Made by a program: the position numbers and the translations under genes
DNA from: Ustilaginoidea virens
Lineage: Eukaryota > Ascomycota > Sordariomycetes > Hypocreales > Clavicipitaceae
Assembly: GCF_000687475.1 (NCBI RefSeq)
Contig: NC_057319.1
Location: forward strand, 3,338,001 to 3,402,000
DNA: 64,000 nt
Reading direction: 5' to 3'
The notes under the pieces: model-generated
Seen by the model: the letters and a program-made list of their open reading frames with translations, nothing else
Told to the model about the DNA's origin: nothing
The model's database searches: none
In this document: positions 23,694 through 34,719 of the stretch, piece after piece
How the letters are laid out: every line of letters begins with the position of its first letter
How positions within the stretch are numbered: the stretch's first letter is position 1

Positions 23694-24443
23694 CTAGGCA
23701 TAGGAGCCCGTCAGACGGCCAGTGCCAGTCCCATTGCCATTGCCATTGCCATTGCCAGTGCCAGCCAGCTGACTCTGGGTGGCGTTGCGAGCCGCCTGCT
23801 CCGCCTGCTTGGCCTTTGCCTCTGCCTTTCCCTTTTCCTTTCCCTTTTCCTTTCCCTTTTCCTTTCCCTTTTCCTTTCCCTTTCCCTTTCCTTTTCCTTT
23901 TCCCCTTGTCTTTTCCCCTTTCCCGCTCCCACCCTGATGCGCGTTGCAGCCAACGTTGTTGACCTTGCCGCCCTTGCTGCCGCCGCCCTTGCCCCCGGCC
24001 TTTACCTCGTCCGCCTTGCCCGCCTTGCCCGCCTTGCCCGTCTTGCCCGTCTTGCCCGCCTCGCCTGCCGTGCCGGTGCTTGTCCCGTTGCCGCCGCCCC
24101 CCGCGAAGCCGCACCCCGTCTTGCCGGCCTGGAACTGCGCCCCAACCCCCGAGCACACGCCCGGTCCCCCGTTCAGCTGCGCGCAGCATCCGGACGCGCA
24201 GTCGGTGTTGCTGAGGCACTGCCCCGTGATGAACTGCCGGCCCTGGCCGTTGCCGACGTTTCTCGCCCCGGCGGGGTCTGGCACAGCCGCGCCGGCCGTC
24301 AGGATCACTATTTGGCCCCCGGAGTCGGCGGGTCCCGTCAGTCAAAGCTTCTCCCCGCTTGGCCGGAACGTGACGTTGGGGGGGGGGGGGGGGGCAACTT
24401 GTTGCTCACGGGCGGCAAGAGAAGCCAAGGCCAAGGGAACCAT
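23694..24443 (-). CDS. Small cysteine-rich secreted protein (BAS2-like) with a Lys/Gly repeat tail
   Basis: Exons 24410-24443 and 23694-24307 on the minus strand give 215 residues. Intron 24308-24409 begins GTGAGC, ends AATAG and contains a 17-base C-run. The join rebuilds a signal peptide (MVPLALASLAA/LILTAGA), strong evidence for this model. Residues 28-79 carry the cysteine pattern C-x5-C-x3-CC-x9-C-x13-C (Cys42, 48, 52, 53, 63, 77), with QFITGQC and GKTGCGF. This resembles biotrophy-associated secreted protein 2 and relatives in plant- and insect-associated fungi; I place it by pattern memory only. From residue 85 the protein is low-complexity: TGKAGK-type repeats, then GKEKGKEKGKEKG from a 12-base DNA repeat (23826-23905), then GNGNGNGN. 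An odd seventh cysteine (132) lies in the tail. The function is unknown; extracellular and effector-like is inferred. Confidence 0.75.
23826..23905 (-). repeat. 12-base coding minisatellite in the secreted-protein tail
   Basis: Tandem TTTCCCTTTTCC units on the plus strand, read on the minus strand as alternating Lys/Gly/Glu codons. The repeat stays in frame, so changes in copy number would lengthen or shorten the tail without a frameshift. Confidence 0.85.
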
Positions 24444-25428
24444 GTTGGCCAGGGAGTATAAAAATCAGCGGAAATGGGTAATAATTAAAAAAAAAAGGGC
24501 AAAAAAAAAAGCAATCAGCAAAGAGAGAGATGCGGGTGGATAATCAAAAAAACTGGCACCAGTGCCGGTTTAACGAGCAGAAATTTGAAATGGAGGAGAA
24601 AAAGGAAGCAAGACGGACGCCAGGTCGTCTCGGCAATGACTTGTGGTGCGCCGAGCTGCGCGATGCCTTCTGTCGACCGGCCATTTATAAGTCCGTCGAG
24701 ATGCAATGCAGAGGCGACCGGCCCAGCGACAGCGCCAGCGCCAGCGCCAGCACCATACAAGCCAGGCGTTGTTGGTGAAACCGGCTTGCGACGAGTCTCG
24801 CGACAAGACCGGCGCCCGTGCCGTGCCATGCGACAGCGGTTGTTGCGCCCCAGGAATGTGAAGCCGGGTGCGTTTCGAAACCGCCTCGTTTCGCGGCATC
24901 GCATCCCTGGAAAACCACCTCGGGCGGGTTTTCCCACGCCGCGTGCGAGACTCAGTTGGGAGACACAAGACAATGGTTGCTTTTGACCGACACCGACTGC
25001 CGACCGGAGATGCTGGTCCGTAGCAAAGCCATCCAAGGCACTATGCGGGCCTTGCGTCGGCTCGGCCTCGGCATGGAGTAAAGGCAACGGAGAGAAAGTC
25101 AAGCAAGCAAGCGAGCGAGCACGCAAGCGAGGCGTGGCGTTGCGCTGCGTTTGCGTTGCGTTCCAAGCTGGCTGGGGCATTTAGGGGGTCGGCATGCGGC
25201 GCAAGGGAACCAATCCTCTTGTTCTTGTATGCCGAGAGCCTGCTTGCTCCTTTGTCCCAGGACATATGTCCCGGTTGACGCGTGTGGCCACCGACTTGGA
25301 CGGATGCCCAGGATGCGTTGCGGCCGACCCGATGCCCAACCCATCTTATTATCCTCCCCTCGTCACCTGTCCTGCCCTACCCACCAGCAAGGCGCCAGCC
25401 ACGTCTTGGCTTCCTATTGTCTCGCCCT

Positions 25429-25488
25429 GCAGAGCAAGCCGCAGAGCAAGCCGCAGAGCAAGCCGCAGAGCAAGCCGCAGAGCAAGCC
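25429..25488 (+). repeat. GCAGAGCAAGCC, five perfect copies
   Basis: Five exact tandem copies of a 12-base unit, intergenic. The unit length is a multiple of three, but no supported frame runs through it. Confidence 0.93.
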
Positions 25489-25839
25489 GCAGTGGAGCAT
25501 GCCAACAACAACCGGTCGGGCGGCAAGATGGGGAGCACAGGCGCGCGCCAAGTCTCACCCAGCTCATTACAAGCTCATGTTACCAGCTCATGTTTCCAGC
25601 CAAGTTACTAGCAAGTCCCCGGCAACCAAGCGCCCTCAATAAGCCTCCCAGCCACGCCGCTGTGCCGCTTTCCATACTCTCGTCTGCATTCCAAAAAAAA
25701 AAAAAAAAAAAAAAAAAGAGCAAAGCCGGCGAAACCCTCTCCGCACGGCAAGCAGCGTCCCTGCCCTGATAAGACTTCCGCTGTCGCCCGCTCGAGTCAA
25801 ATACACCAGCTTGCGTCCGGCCAGCACATCACATCGCCC

Positions 25840-25910
25840 CAGCAGACGGACCAGCAGACGGACCAGCCGACAGACCAGCCGACAGACCAGCCGACAGACC
25901 AGCCGACAGA
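25840..25910 (+). repeat. 12-base GACCAGCCGACA minisatellite abutting a start codon
   Basis: Two CAGCAGACGGAC-like units followed by four GACCAGCCGACA units. The array stops one base before the ATG of the SDR-like gene, so it forms most of its proximal 5' leader. Confidence 0.88.
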
Positions 25911-25911
25911 C

Positions 25912-26323
25912 ATGCCGAGCCTCAGCGTCGTCCAAGCCGGCATCGACGAGCTGTGCCGCGGCCCCCCGCTGGTCGCTGCCCTTGCCGGAGGCACCACCGG
26001 CATCGGCTCCTACATTGCCAGGGCTCTGGCCGCGGCCTTTGCTGGCCAAGGGGCCAAGCTTCGCGTCTACATCATCGGCCGCAACGTCGCCAGGGCCGAG
26101 GCCCTCATTGCCGACTGCCAAAGCATCAGCCCCGGCTCGCAATGGCGTTTCGTCAAGGCCACCGACCTCGCCCTCATCCGCGACGTTGATCGCTGCTGTG
26201 CCGAGATCGTCCGCCAAGAGACCGAGGAGCCGTTTCACGGAGAACCGGCCCGACTGCATCTCCTCTACATGACACACTGCTATCCCATCTTGAAACAGCG
26301 ATCCAGTGAGCTCATCACTGCGG

Positions 26324-26372
<49 letters not shown>

Positions 26373-27208
26373 TTTTTTGAATCCCGCTTTTTATCCCTGC
26401 CTAGCCCTCGAGTTTCGTTCGTTCGTCGAGGTTGAATACACCCCCATCTTGCTGACGGCTTGCCCTCCCTCTTTGCTTTTTCTTTCCTCTTTTTTTTTTC
26501 ATTTTTTTTATTTTCCCGCAAACACCAGCAACAGCAGAGGGTTTAGACGCCCTCCTCTCGACCGTCTACTACTCTCGCATCAGATTCATCACCCGACTCC
26601 TTCCTCTCCTTGCCGCATCGCCCGGCCCCGGCCACGTCGTCTCCGTCTACGCGGGAACCTTTGAAGACGGCACAGAGCCAGGCGAATCGCCCATTGGGTG
26701 CCCCCCGCCCGCTGCCTATGGCATAGCCAGCGTCCGGAAGCACGCCGCCTTTATGAAGACGTTTGCGTTTGAGCATCTCGCGCAAGAACACGCCGGGAAA
26801 CTCAGCTTGACCCACGTTTACCCGGGCTTGGTCGACGGGCCGGCCTTTTACAGCGACGATGCGCCGGTTTGGTTCCGCGTCGTGTTCCGGTGCGTCAAGC
26901 CTCTGCTCCGGCTGTACATGACGTCTCCCCGTGACTGCGGTCGTGTCATGCTGTATCTCGCAACGTCGCGATATCCAGCCAAAGGGAGTATCGCAGATCC
27001 GGAAAAGCTGCTGGCGGGAGGGGTGCGAGCAGCCCGGAGCACCCAAAACGAGCCTGGCGGTGGTTGCTACGCCGTCGGGCAGAGGGCCGAGGCCACAGAC
27101 AAGGTGAGTTACGAACGGGTCCGCGATTCCGGAACCAGCAAGCAGGTGTGGCATCATACCACGGAGGTACTGAACCAAGCCTTGGCCCCCAACGCTGGAA
27201 GTGAGTGA
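25912..27208 (+). CDS. Short-chain dehydrogenase/reductase-like protein
   Basis: Exons 25912-26305 and 26535-27208 give 355 residues. Intron 26306-26534 starts GTGAGC and contains a TC repeat and T-runs. Its 3' end has two acceptors six bases apart (AG at 26527-26528 and 26533-26534), so 357- and 355-residue forms are possible. Residues 26-32 (GGTTGIG) are the nucleotide-binding glycine motif of SDRs, preceded by a beta strand (VAALA). The usual Tyr-x3-Lys pair is not clean: the candidate site reads YGIASVRK, with Lys seven residues after Tyr. A Pro-Gly-Leu-Val turn (HVYPGLVDGPAF) follows, as in SDRs. The protein may be an atypical NAD(P)-dependent oxidoreductase or a non-catalytic relative; cytosolic, substrate unknown. 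Its 5' leader is a minisatellite. Confidence 0.78.
26330..26378 (+). repeat. TC repeat followed by T-run inside the SDR intron
   Basis: Alternating TC for about 34 bases, then about 15 T. It lies within the 229-base intron, the longest intron in the window. Confidence 0.9.
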
Positions 27209-27484
27209 CGGCTTCTCTGCGCTTTGAAGCAGGTCATGATTTTGTGTGCGCATGGAGCTGAAGGAAAGGGGAATCGAGGGCGAAACTGCGGGATACTTGA
27301 TGGGAAATTGCATCGTATTCAGTTGAGCTTGATGCGTCGAGTATGTATGTGTTGAAAAGTTAAACAGCGCCCTATGCTATGCCGAGACAGACGGGGAAAT
27401 GAGATACATGACATCATGAGAGTATTACACTGTAAAAAGAGAAGAGGAGAAGAAATCATCAATCATGTCCGCCCAACGCCGTTT

Positions 27485-29435
27485 CTATGATTCAAGCGAC
27501 TCGTATTTTTGCTCGGCCCGTTCGAAAGCCTTGTGCAGAGGAATGTCTGCCAGGGCAACAACCTTTGTCTTTTTGACGCACTTCCAGGTCATGTACGCGG
27601 TCAAGACAAGAGGAATGTCACTTGGGAAAAGCCTCGTTAGCGCGCACGAGGCGAGGCGTCTTCTCGCGGGGGGGGGGGGGGGGGGGGGGGGGAGGAGGAG
27701 GCATTGACGCTCAGGGTGCTTACAGATAGGCAGACACAAAGGTGCTGGAATCCCAACGACCTTTGGTAAAGACGGCGAATCCGCTCGTGAGCAGAATGAC
27801 GATGCACGTGCCCAGCGCAAGGTAGGAAGAGTATACTGCGAGAATATGAAACAGAAGCCAAGTCTTGTTAGCAGCCCGTTTAAGAGACGCGAGAAGGAAA
27901 AAAAAGAACAAAACAAACAAACAAACAAACAAACAAACAAACAAAACAAAACAAAGAGTAAAATAAATGCTCTTACGGGTCCACGAATTCGACCATGGCA
28001 GCCGACACCTGGGGATGGCTTGCGCTTCCATTGCCAGACGCAAGCGGATGTGGTTGACGAGGATGGAGATCCAGGAGACCAGCACGCCGGCCGAGGTCAG
28101 TCTGACCAGCCACCAAAACACGGTGATGGCGCTGCTGGACAGGGTCATGAAGCTGAGGAAGCTAAAGGCGATGAAGAGCAGGACGCAGACGTAGGGCACG
28201 CCCCAGGACGTGGTCCTCAGGAAGATGCTGGGCGCCTGCCTCTTGACGGCCAGGCCGTACAGCACGCGGGTGCCGGCCAGCAGGCTCTGGTTGGAGGAGG
28301 ACCAGGCAGAGGTGATGACGACGGCGTTGACGATGGACGGGACGGCGGGCAGGCCGGCGGCCGAGGCGGCAATGACAAAGGGGCTCTGGGTGGTGGTGCC
28401 GCCGCCGCCCTGCAGGCGCTCGTCGTCGCTGCGCACGAGCATGCCGACAATGACAATGGCCAGCATGTAGAAGAGGATGATGCGGATGAAGACGTTCTTG
28501 CAGGCGGCGGGGATGGCCTTGCGGGGGTTCCTGGTCTCGGCGCCGGCCATGGCGATGGACTCGACGCCGGCGAAGGAGAAGACGGCGCCGGTCATGACGC
28601 TCCAGTAGCCGAGGAAGCGGCCCCAGCCGCCGGCGGCGATGTACTCGACAAAGGGGCCCGGGTCGCGCCAGTGGCGAAAGTAGACGGGGGGCGTGCCGGG
28701 GACGCCGCCGAGGTCGATGACGAGGCCGAGGACGATGAGGAAGACGACGAGGAGGATCTTGAGGACGGCGAAGAAGAACTCGACCTCGCCAAAGACGCGG
28801 ACGAGGGAGATGCCGACGGCAAAGGTGAGGACGATGAAGGTGACGATCCAGACGGACGGGTTGACGTCGGTCCACAGCTCGAACAGGACGCAGATGGCCG
28901 TGATCTCGGAGGGGATGGACAGGATGTTGCCGTAGACGAGGTTCCAGCCGATGGCGAAGCCCCAGGCGGGGTCGACGAGGAACTCGGCGTGGCGGACAAA
29001 GGCGCCCGTGACGGGGAGCAGGGCGGCCACCTCGCCGAGGGCGAACTGCACGGCGCAGACGACCAGGCCGATGGTGGCGTAGCCCAGCAGGGCGCCGAGA
29101 GGGCCGGCGGTGGCGACGGCGGCGCCGAGCCCGAGGAAGAGCCCGGTGCCGATGGCGCCCGCGATGCCCAGCATGGACAGGTGGCGCTCCGCCAGGCCGC
29201 GCTTGAGGAGGCGGCCCTCGCCGGCGGTCAGCAGGTCGCCGCCGTGGTCGTCGTCGTCGTCGAAGGGGGGGGGCGACGCCGTCCTGGCGAGGGCGTCGTC
29301 CGAGGCCACGACTCCGCCGCCGCCGGCTGCCGCGCGCGCGTGCGTGTGCCTGTGCGTGTGCGCGTGCGAACGGGGGGCTTTGCTGGCGTCGTCGTCGTCG
29401 TCGGTGCCGATGGGCACGAGTCCGGGAGGCAGCAT
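27485..29435 (-). CDS. Amino-acid permease, fungal YAT (AAP) family
   Basis: Exons 27977-29435, 27724-27835 and 27485-27620 on the minus strand give 568 residues. The joins rebuild NSWT/LYSSYLAL and VSAYL/DIPLVL, standard in the family. Residues 80-100 (RGLAERHLSMLGIAGAIGTGLF) are the family's first membrane segment, and about twelve segments follow. The protein should be a proton-coupled amino-acid importer of the plasma membrane. Specificity cannot be read from sequence. The cytosolic N terminus is unusual, with Asp runs (DDDDD twice) and a His/Thr/Arg/Ala-rich stretch. Intron 1 (27836-27976) holds a CAAA microsatellite; intron 2 (27621-27723) holds a 25-base C-run on the sense strand. It converges with the SDR-like gene, 276 bases away. 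Confidence 0.9.
27906..27946. repeat. ACAA tetranucleotide repeat in permease intron 1
   Basis: About nine AAAC units on the plus strand, lying in the middle of intron 1. Confidence 0.9.
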
Positions 29436-29797
29436 GGCCTTTTTCGCCGGGGAATGTGCGTTTGCCGCGAGGTTGTCTCGTTCAAGGGCTTTGGTGAAGA
29501 AGGCAGAGATTTCGCTCGGAATCGGTCTTGGGTAAGAAGAGCGAGAAGAAAAAAGAAAGAAAAGAAAAAGAAAAAAAAGAGGAAGGAAAAAAAAAGGAAG
29601 AGGCAACAGATCACGCCTGCACGCAAGGCAATGATGCAACGCGGCACTTGGAGGAAATTCGCTACTGATTCGCAATTGACGACGGGCGCCGTAACAGCAA
29701 GCAAGCAAGCAAGCAAGCAAGCTATGGTGAAGGTTTTTCCAGGTTTTCCAGGTTTTCCATCCCAGTTTCCACTGCTAAAGGTGAGAAACTGACGTTG

Positions 29798-29832
<35 letters not shown>

Positions 29833-30281
29833 GTTGCTCCTTCTCTGTCTCTTGTCTCTTTCCCTGTCTCTTTTTTTTTTTTTTTTTTTTTTCTCGTGGT
29901 TGGTCTTGGCGCTATCGCCAAGCCCCACTTTTGGCAGATGGTGTAATTGGCCCCCTGCTGCGAGCAATTGCCTAGGTAGGTACCTATGTAGCAGCACCCA
30001 GGCCAGACTGTACATATATATGTACATGGAATTAACTCATAGCAGACACCAGAGACTGCTCCATAGAAGCAGCAACTGCCCGAGTCTACGGATACTCCGT
30101 TCGTTACCCGGGCTGCGGTGGGGCCCTTCCCGGCTGACGCCCCCCATTCCGTCCTCCGTCGTTCATCCGGGCCATCAGCCAGCGAGCGGCTCCTCCGCCT
30201 TCCTCGGAGCTCACCAGAACTTCCAGAACTGCCAAGAGATTTACGGACTTCCGCATCGAAATCGCCCCCTCAACCCTTTGT
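29436..30281. other. Intergenic region between permease and hydrolase-like gene
   Basis: No gene is supported. It is the promoter of the permease, with an A/G-rich tract at 29544-29605, an AAGC repeat at 29697-29721, a TTTTCCAGG triplication near 29736-29762, long T-runs at 29801-29831 and 29871-29892, and CCTAGGTAGGTACCTA at 29970-29985. Confidence 0.5.
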
Positions 30282-31896
30282 CTACCAAGTGGCATTTCGC
30301 ACGAGGCCGTCTTCAGAAACAAGCAGAGGAGGCATCTCCCCCGGCGACCGCCCGTTCCTGTAGCTCCAGAGTCTGCTGAGTTCCTTGACCTTGACCCCGG
30401 CCTCGATTCGCCTCCTTCCCGCCACTCCGTGAACCTCCACCGGAGTAGACACGTCTCCGCTCCCAAACCCGTCCGTTCCCAGGTACGATATATCAAAAGC
30501 TTCGCGGGTCTTGGCCATGCTGTCGCCTTCCTTGCCGAACTTGATGACTTCCTCCATGAACGCGTTGTTGTCTTCGTCGGCGCCGACAAGCTCGCCCGTT
30601 TTTGCGTCCCGCTTGAGGGGAAACATGCCGTCCAGGTAGTGCTGGTTGAGCTGATGCCCGCCGGCGCCAGTCGCCCGGCTAAACAGTCTTCCCAGAAACC
30701 GCGGCAGCTGGCGGGAGCCCATCCGGTTCGTTGCAAAGTGCAAGACACCCCACAGAGCCACGAAGTCGGTCGAGTGGGCGTAGTGCTCAATGTGGCCAAT
30801 CGCCCTGTCCTTGGCTGCCAAAGCGGTCCGTGATGCCCCCGGCCCAAGCGTCTCATGCGCGTGTTTGCCTGCAACCGCTCGTCTTGTCCCTTCCGCCGGA
30901 CAGTCCGCAGAGGACGAGAAGCTCGTCTCGGAGAAGCATGTTGTCAAAGCGGCCAGGGGGTTGGAGTCGGTCAAGTCTTGGGAGGCGACGTGGCGATGGG
31001 GGTTGTTGAAATGATTCGCGGCGTTCCCAAAGGTGTAGACTTCCAGCTTTGACAAGAGGTCCTGAGGCGTCTCTTGCAGCAGCCAGTCGAGCACGAGGCC
31101 CCCTTCGATCCCCCCTTGGGAATGGAGAATGAGGATGACTTTGGATTTGCTGGGGTCGTAGAGTATGTCTCGGAGGATCCTGTACGAGACTCGCACATTC
31201 TTGGTGGCATAAGTAAGGTTGCGTTGAACCAAGCACTCGACCACGTCGAAGATGATTCCCGAAGTTGGGTTGTGGATGCCGAGCACTGGACGACCAAAGG
31301 TCAACGCCAGCCGGTTAAGGTTGCTCTTCATCCAGTGTTCGCTATTCGGTAGACTTGTCAGCGCATGACCGTGTCTGAACGACCGGCAGGATGCAGAGTC
31401 GCAGCGTCAAGCCTCGGGCTACTTGTTACGGGAAAGCCTACCCAACTGCGACACCGTTGAGAAACACCCATTGCTCGTGCGCATGCCCAGGCCGCGGCTT
31501 GGCATATTTCTCATCCGACTGGAAGGTGACCTGTTTGCTGTTGAGAAGCTTGCACAAGGCCCAGTTCAGTGTCAAGAAAGCAGAAACTGCGACTGCACTC
31601 AGCCACAGAGGGAGAACAAGAGCCACGGGAAGAACAAAGACAAAGACCAGTTGCAGTATCCCCAGGATGGCATGGACAGACACGCACAACATGTTGTTCC
31701 AGCTCGGATACAACTCGTCAAGCTCACCGGATCCGCAAGGTCCGAGGGGTAGCACGATCCATGGCAGAGCCCAGATGTAGACGAAGAAGTAGTACACGTC
31801 CTTGAACAAGAGGGTGACGGGGAAGTCTGTGTAACTGTAGTTGATGACCGAAGTGCCGCCAATCTGGGATCTGTAGAACTCGGTTGCCGCACCCAT
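30282..31896 (-). CDS. Membrane-attached alpha/beta-hydrolase-like protein
   Basis: Exons 31442-31896 and 30282-31341 on the minus strand give 504 residues. Intron 31342-31441 starts GTAGGC and ends ATAG, and the join reads NGVAVG/EHWMKSNLNR. Residues 25-115 contain three hydrophobic segments (around FFVYIWALPWIVLPLG, ILGILQLVFVFVLPVALVL and LSAVAVSAFLTLNWALC). The rest is soluble. ILHSQGG near residue 226 looks like a lipase-type nucleophile elbow, with Leu in place of the first Gly. VYTFGNAANHF follows about 30 residues later, as in class-3-lipase-like folds. The family occurs in filamentous fungi without an assigned role. A membrane-bound esterase or lipase is a guess from the elbow. A TATA-like TATTTAAGG lies near 32069. 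Confidence 0.72.
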
Positions 31897-32577
31897 TGTG
31901 GTGTTCGGCAGGGAACGTCGGCGGCCGGAATGCCAAACGGAGCAAAGCTTTCAAGGGGAAGACTCTCCCTGACGACCAGGGCTGAGCTGCGGAGAATTTG
32001 ACTCGAAAGAAAACAGGCGCAAGTGGGAAGTCGGGGAGCTGACCTCATCCGGCCAAAGCGTCGGTATTTAAGGTGTCTGCCGACGCATGTGTCATTTCAT
32101 CTCGTAGCTCCATGGTGACTGTCATTTGGTGGCAGTCAGGTGCGAGGCCGGTATGGGACATGGCTCCTGGTCAGCTGGCGCGATGGCACGATGGCACGAT
32201 GGCACGATGGCAGGTTGTGATGCCAGCTGGTGGTTGTAAGGGCAACACCACCAGCCCAGAGTCTGGCGCGTAAATAGCGTACAGCAGCGTTGGGGAAGCC
32301 AGAGGACAGACAGCCAGGGCGATGATCCACGCCATGACGCCGGGAAAGCTACTGGGGGTCGAAAGGAGGTCTGGACGGAGATGGTCAAGCATCGTCTCGA
32401 CTCTCAGGGGCACACGGGCACCGAAAGGGAGAGCGATCTGCTTTGCCCGCCGTTGTGAGCGTGAAGGCAGCACGCAGCACCAGATGCCAGTCAATTGGGG
32501 GGGGGGGGGGGGGGGGGGGGGATCGGGTCTGGTCGGGGATGGACAGCGGCAGTGGCAGTGGCAATGCACTGGGCACC

Positions 32578-32634
32578 AGACTGAGAGGACAGACTGAGAG
32601 GACAGACTGAGAGGACAGACTGAGAGGACAGACT
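32578..32634 (+). repeat. AGACTGAGAGGAC, about four copies
   Basis: Four near-perfect tandem copies of a 13-base unit, intergenic. Confidence 0.9.
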
Positions 32635-33877
32635 GTCAGCAGGTGGCTGCCGGTTGTCGAGCGCAGCTGCTGCCAGGCTCAAACCTCGAGATAAATCCAG
32701 TCCAGTCCAGTCCAGTCCACATGCATTGACAACCCAACCTGGGCATCGCGCAAACACCGCTTTGCTGCCCAGCAGTTTCAGTTTCGAGACCCCGGCAGTC
32801 GAAAATGCAGCAAGTTCGATAACAGCACGAGGGCGATCCTCTGGCGATCCTCTGGCCCTGACCGGGGGGGGGGGGTTCTGTTCTCGATGGGAGCATGTGT
32901 GCCATGGGCATGTGCCCCTCGGCCAGATCAGCAACGCAGCACCAGACTTGACCCGAATCGACCGTGAACTGCTGCTGCCCCAGGGCAACTTGGACATACG
33001 GAGACCAGACGAAATCTGCGCAATTCCAGGCCGCGCTCCACTCTGATGCTGGTTCACCCTGGAGATGATGACGTTTTTTTTCATGCAAGATTCGTCCGTC
33101 GGTGATTCATTGGCCTGGCCGGGTACCTACATTAGGTACCTACCTACGGACTACTCGAGCAGAGTCCAAGCTCCAAGTTTGTATAGTACAGTACCTCTGG
33201 CAGCAGCGGATCGAGGCTAATATAATAGCACGCACGAATATTTCCAGGCCTGATCGAAAGGACCGACCTGCCGCAAGAGGGGTCGTGATGCAAGGTCGAT
33301 GGCCGCAGCGAAAGCGGGAGTTTCTTATACTTCCTGACGCACCCTACCGATTACCAAAAAACATGATTTCGACTCGAATCTTGCTCTCTGGTACCGGGGA
33401 GTTGTGCCGGCGAGTGTCTTTTCATGAAAACTGCAAAGTGCCTGGCATTTTGGTTGTTTGACCCTGGACTGCTGGGGGCTGGGGGCTGGGTGCAGTGGCA
33501 TGCACAACCCCAGCCCGCTTCGAGGCTCGAGCAGGCAAAGCCAGGGCTATCTACCTACCTGGTAGTTTATTTGTCTAAAACGTAGCAGCAGCCAGCATCG
33601 GCATCCAAGACCCTAGCCCCGGGGAAAAGGGAAGGGGGGGTAGGGGGGGGAGGGTTGCTGATGGTTGAACCGTTGAGGTGCTTTATTTACAGTACCCTGG
33701 GCGGTAGCAGTCAATGGAGGTCAACTGGTATGTACGGAGTAGCGTCTGGTGCTTGGCGTCCGGCTGCAGCATACCATCAAGGAATATAGTAGGGAGATGT
33801 TTTGGACATGTCCATGTACCATGCATGGGCAGTTGCATGCAGTCGAAGTTGTGCATCACGCCATGTCTGTGCGGTGG

Positions 33878-33921
33878 ACTGGTGACTGGTGACTGGTGAC
33901 TGGTGACTGGTGACTGGTGAC
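33878..33921 (+). repeat. ACTGGTG, about six copies
   Basis: A perfect 7-base tandem repeat that decays into ACTGTGG and ACTGCGG copies to about 33944. Confidence 0.92.
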
Positions 33922-34344
33922 TGTGGACTGTGGACTGCGGACTGTGTGGCCTGCGCGGTGCCAAAGAGGGCAGGCAGACTGCTGTCAAACTCACGTGTAC
34001 CTAGGTAGGTAGGTACCTAGGTATGTACCTGATGTACGGAGGTGCGGTGGCGTATGTGTATGCAGCCAGGAGGTATTGACTTGCTTGTCCAATTTCAACC
34101 CAGACCGTCGATCCGAGGGTCTCTTCTTTTTTTCTTTTTTTTTTCTTTTTCTTTTTCTTTTTCCTATTTTTTTTTTCAAGGCTCCCTTTTCTTTTTCAAC
34201 TTTTTTTTTTTTTTTTTTTTTTTTTTACACCGCCGGTTTTCCTCTTAGCGACGCATCAGGGAGCAGGAGGCAAGCAAGATGCACGGATAAGGGGGTATAA
34301 GGGGAGGGGTCAACTCTGTCCGGTCCGGTCTGGACCCGACCCTG

Positions 34345-34396
34345 CGGTCGAGCTTAGGTTAGGTACTGTACCTTACCTAACCTAACCTAACCCAAG
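34345..34396 (+). repeat. Short telomere-like TTAGG/CCTAAC stretch
   Basis: Contains GCTTAGGTTAGGTACTGTACC and then CCTAACCTAACCTAACCC. This resembles a few degenerate copies of the TTAGGG family in opposite orientations around a GTAC centre. It is too short to be a telomere. Confidence 0.6.
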
Positions 34397-34681
34397 GTAC
34401 ATATACCTGGGTCGGCAACTTCGATTGGTTTCCAGCTTTTTCTTGTCTCCCAGTATGGCAGGGGTCAAGTCGCAAATACGAATCAGAAGATGAGAGGCCC
34501 ACGTGCATCACAAGTTTCAACTGCCCGTTTGGGATCCGTCTGGTCCTTGCTCGTTCCATTCTGACGGGAGCACGGATAGCGGCAGCAGGGGCGCGTTTGG
34601 CAGCGTGGGATTGGGCTTCAAGAAGGGTTGCTCCTTGTTGACAGGTAGGTATGTATGTAGCTAGCCATCTTTGGCTTTCCA

Positions 34682-34683
<2 letters not shown>

Positions 34684-34719
<36 letters not shown>
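34684..34719 (+). repeat. ATC microsatellite, 12 copies
   Basis: Perfect trinucleotide run, followed by TTC-rich sequence to about 34745; intergenic. Confidence 0.93.

Larger units (their letters stand above)
24444..25911. other. 1.5 kb divergent intergenic region with minisatellites
   Basis: No gene is supported. It holds A-rich tracts at 24486-24512, a GCCAGC repeat near 24730, a five-copy 12-base repeat at 25429-25488, a 23-base A-run at about 25692-25716, and a second 12-base repeat at 25840-25910 that ends at the next start codon. Confidence 0.55.

Noticed and set aside
27846..29792. A 648-codon open frame on the plus strand, opposite the amino-acid permease
   Set aside because: It is rich in Gly, Asp, Glu and Val runs, has no recognisable domain, and mirrors the GC-rich third codon positions of the real permease on the other strand.
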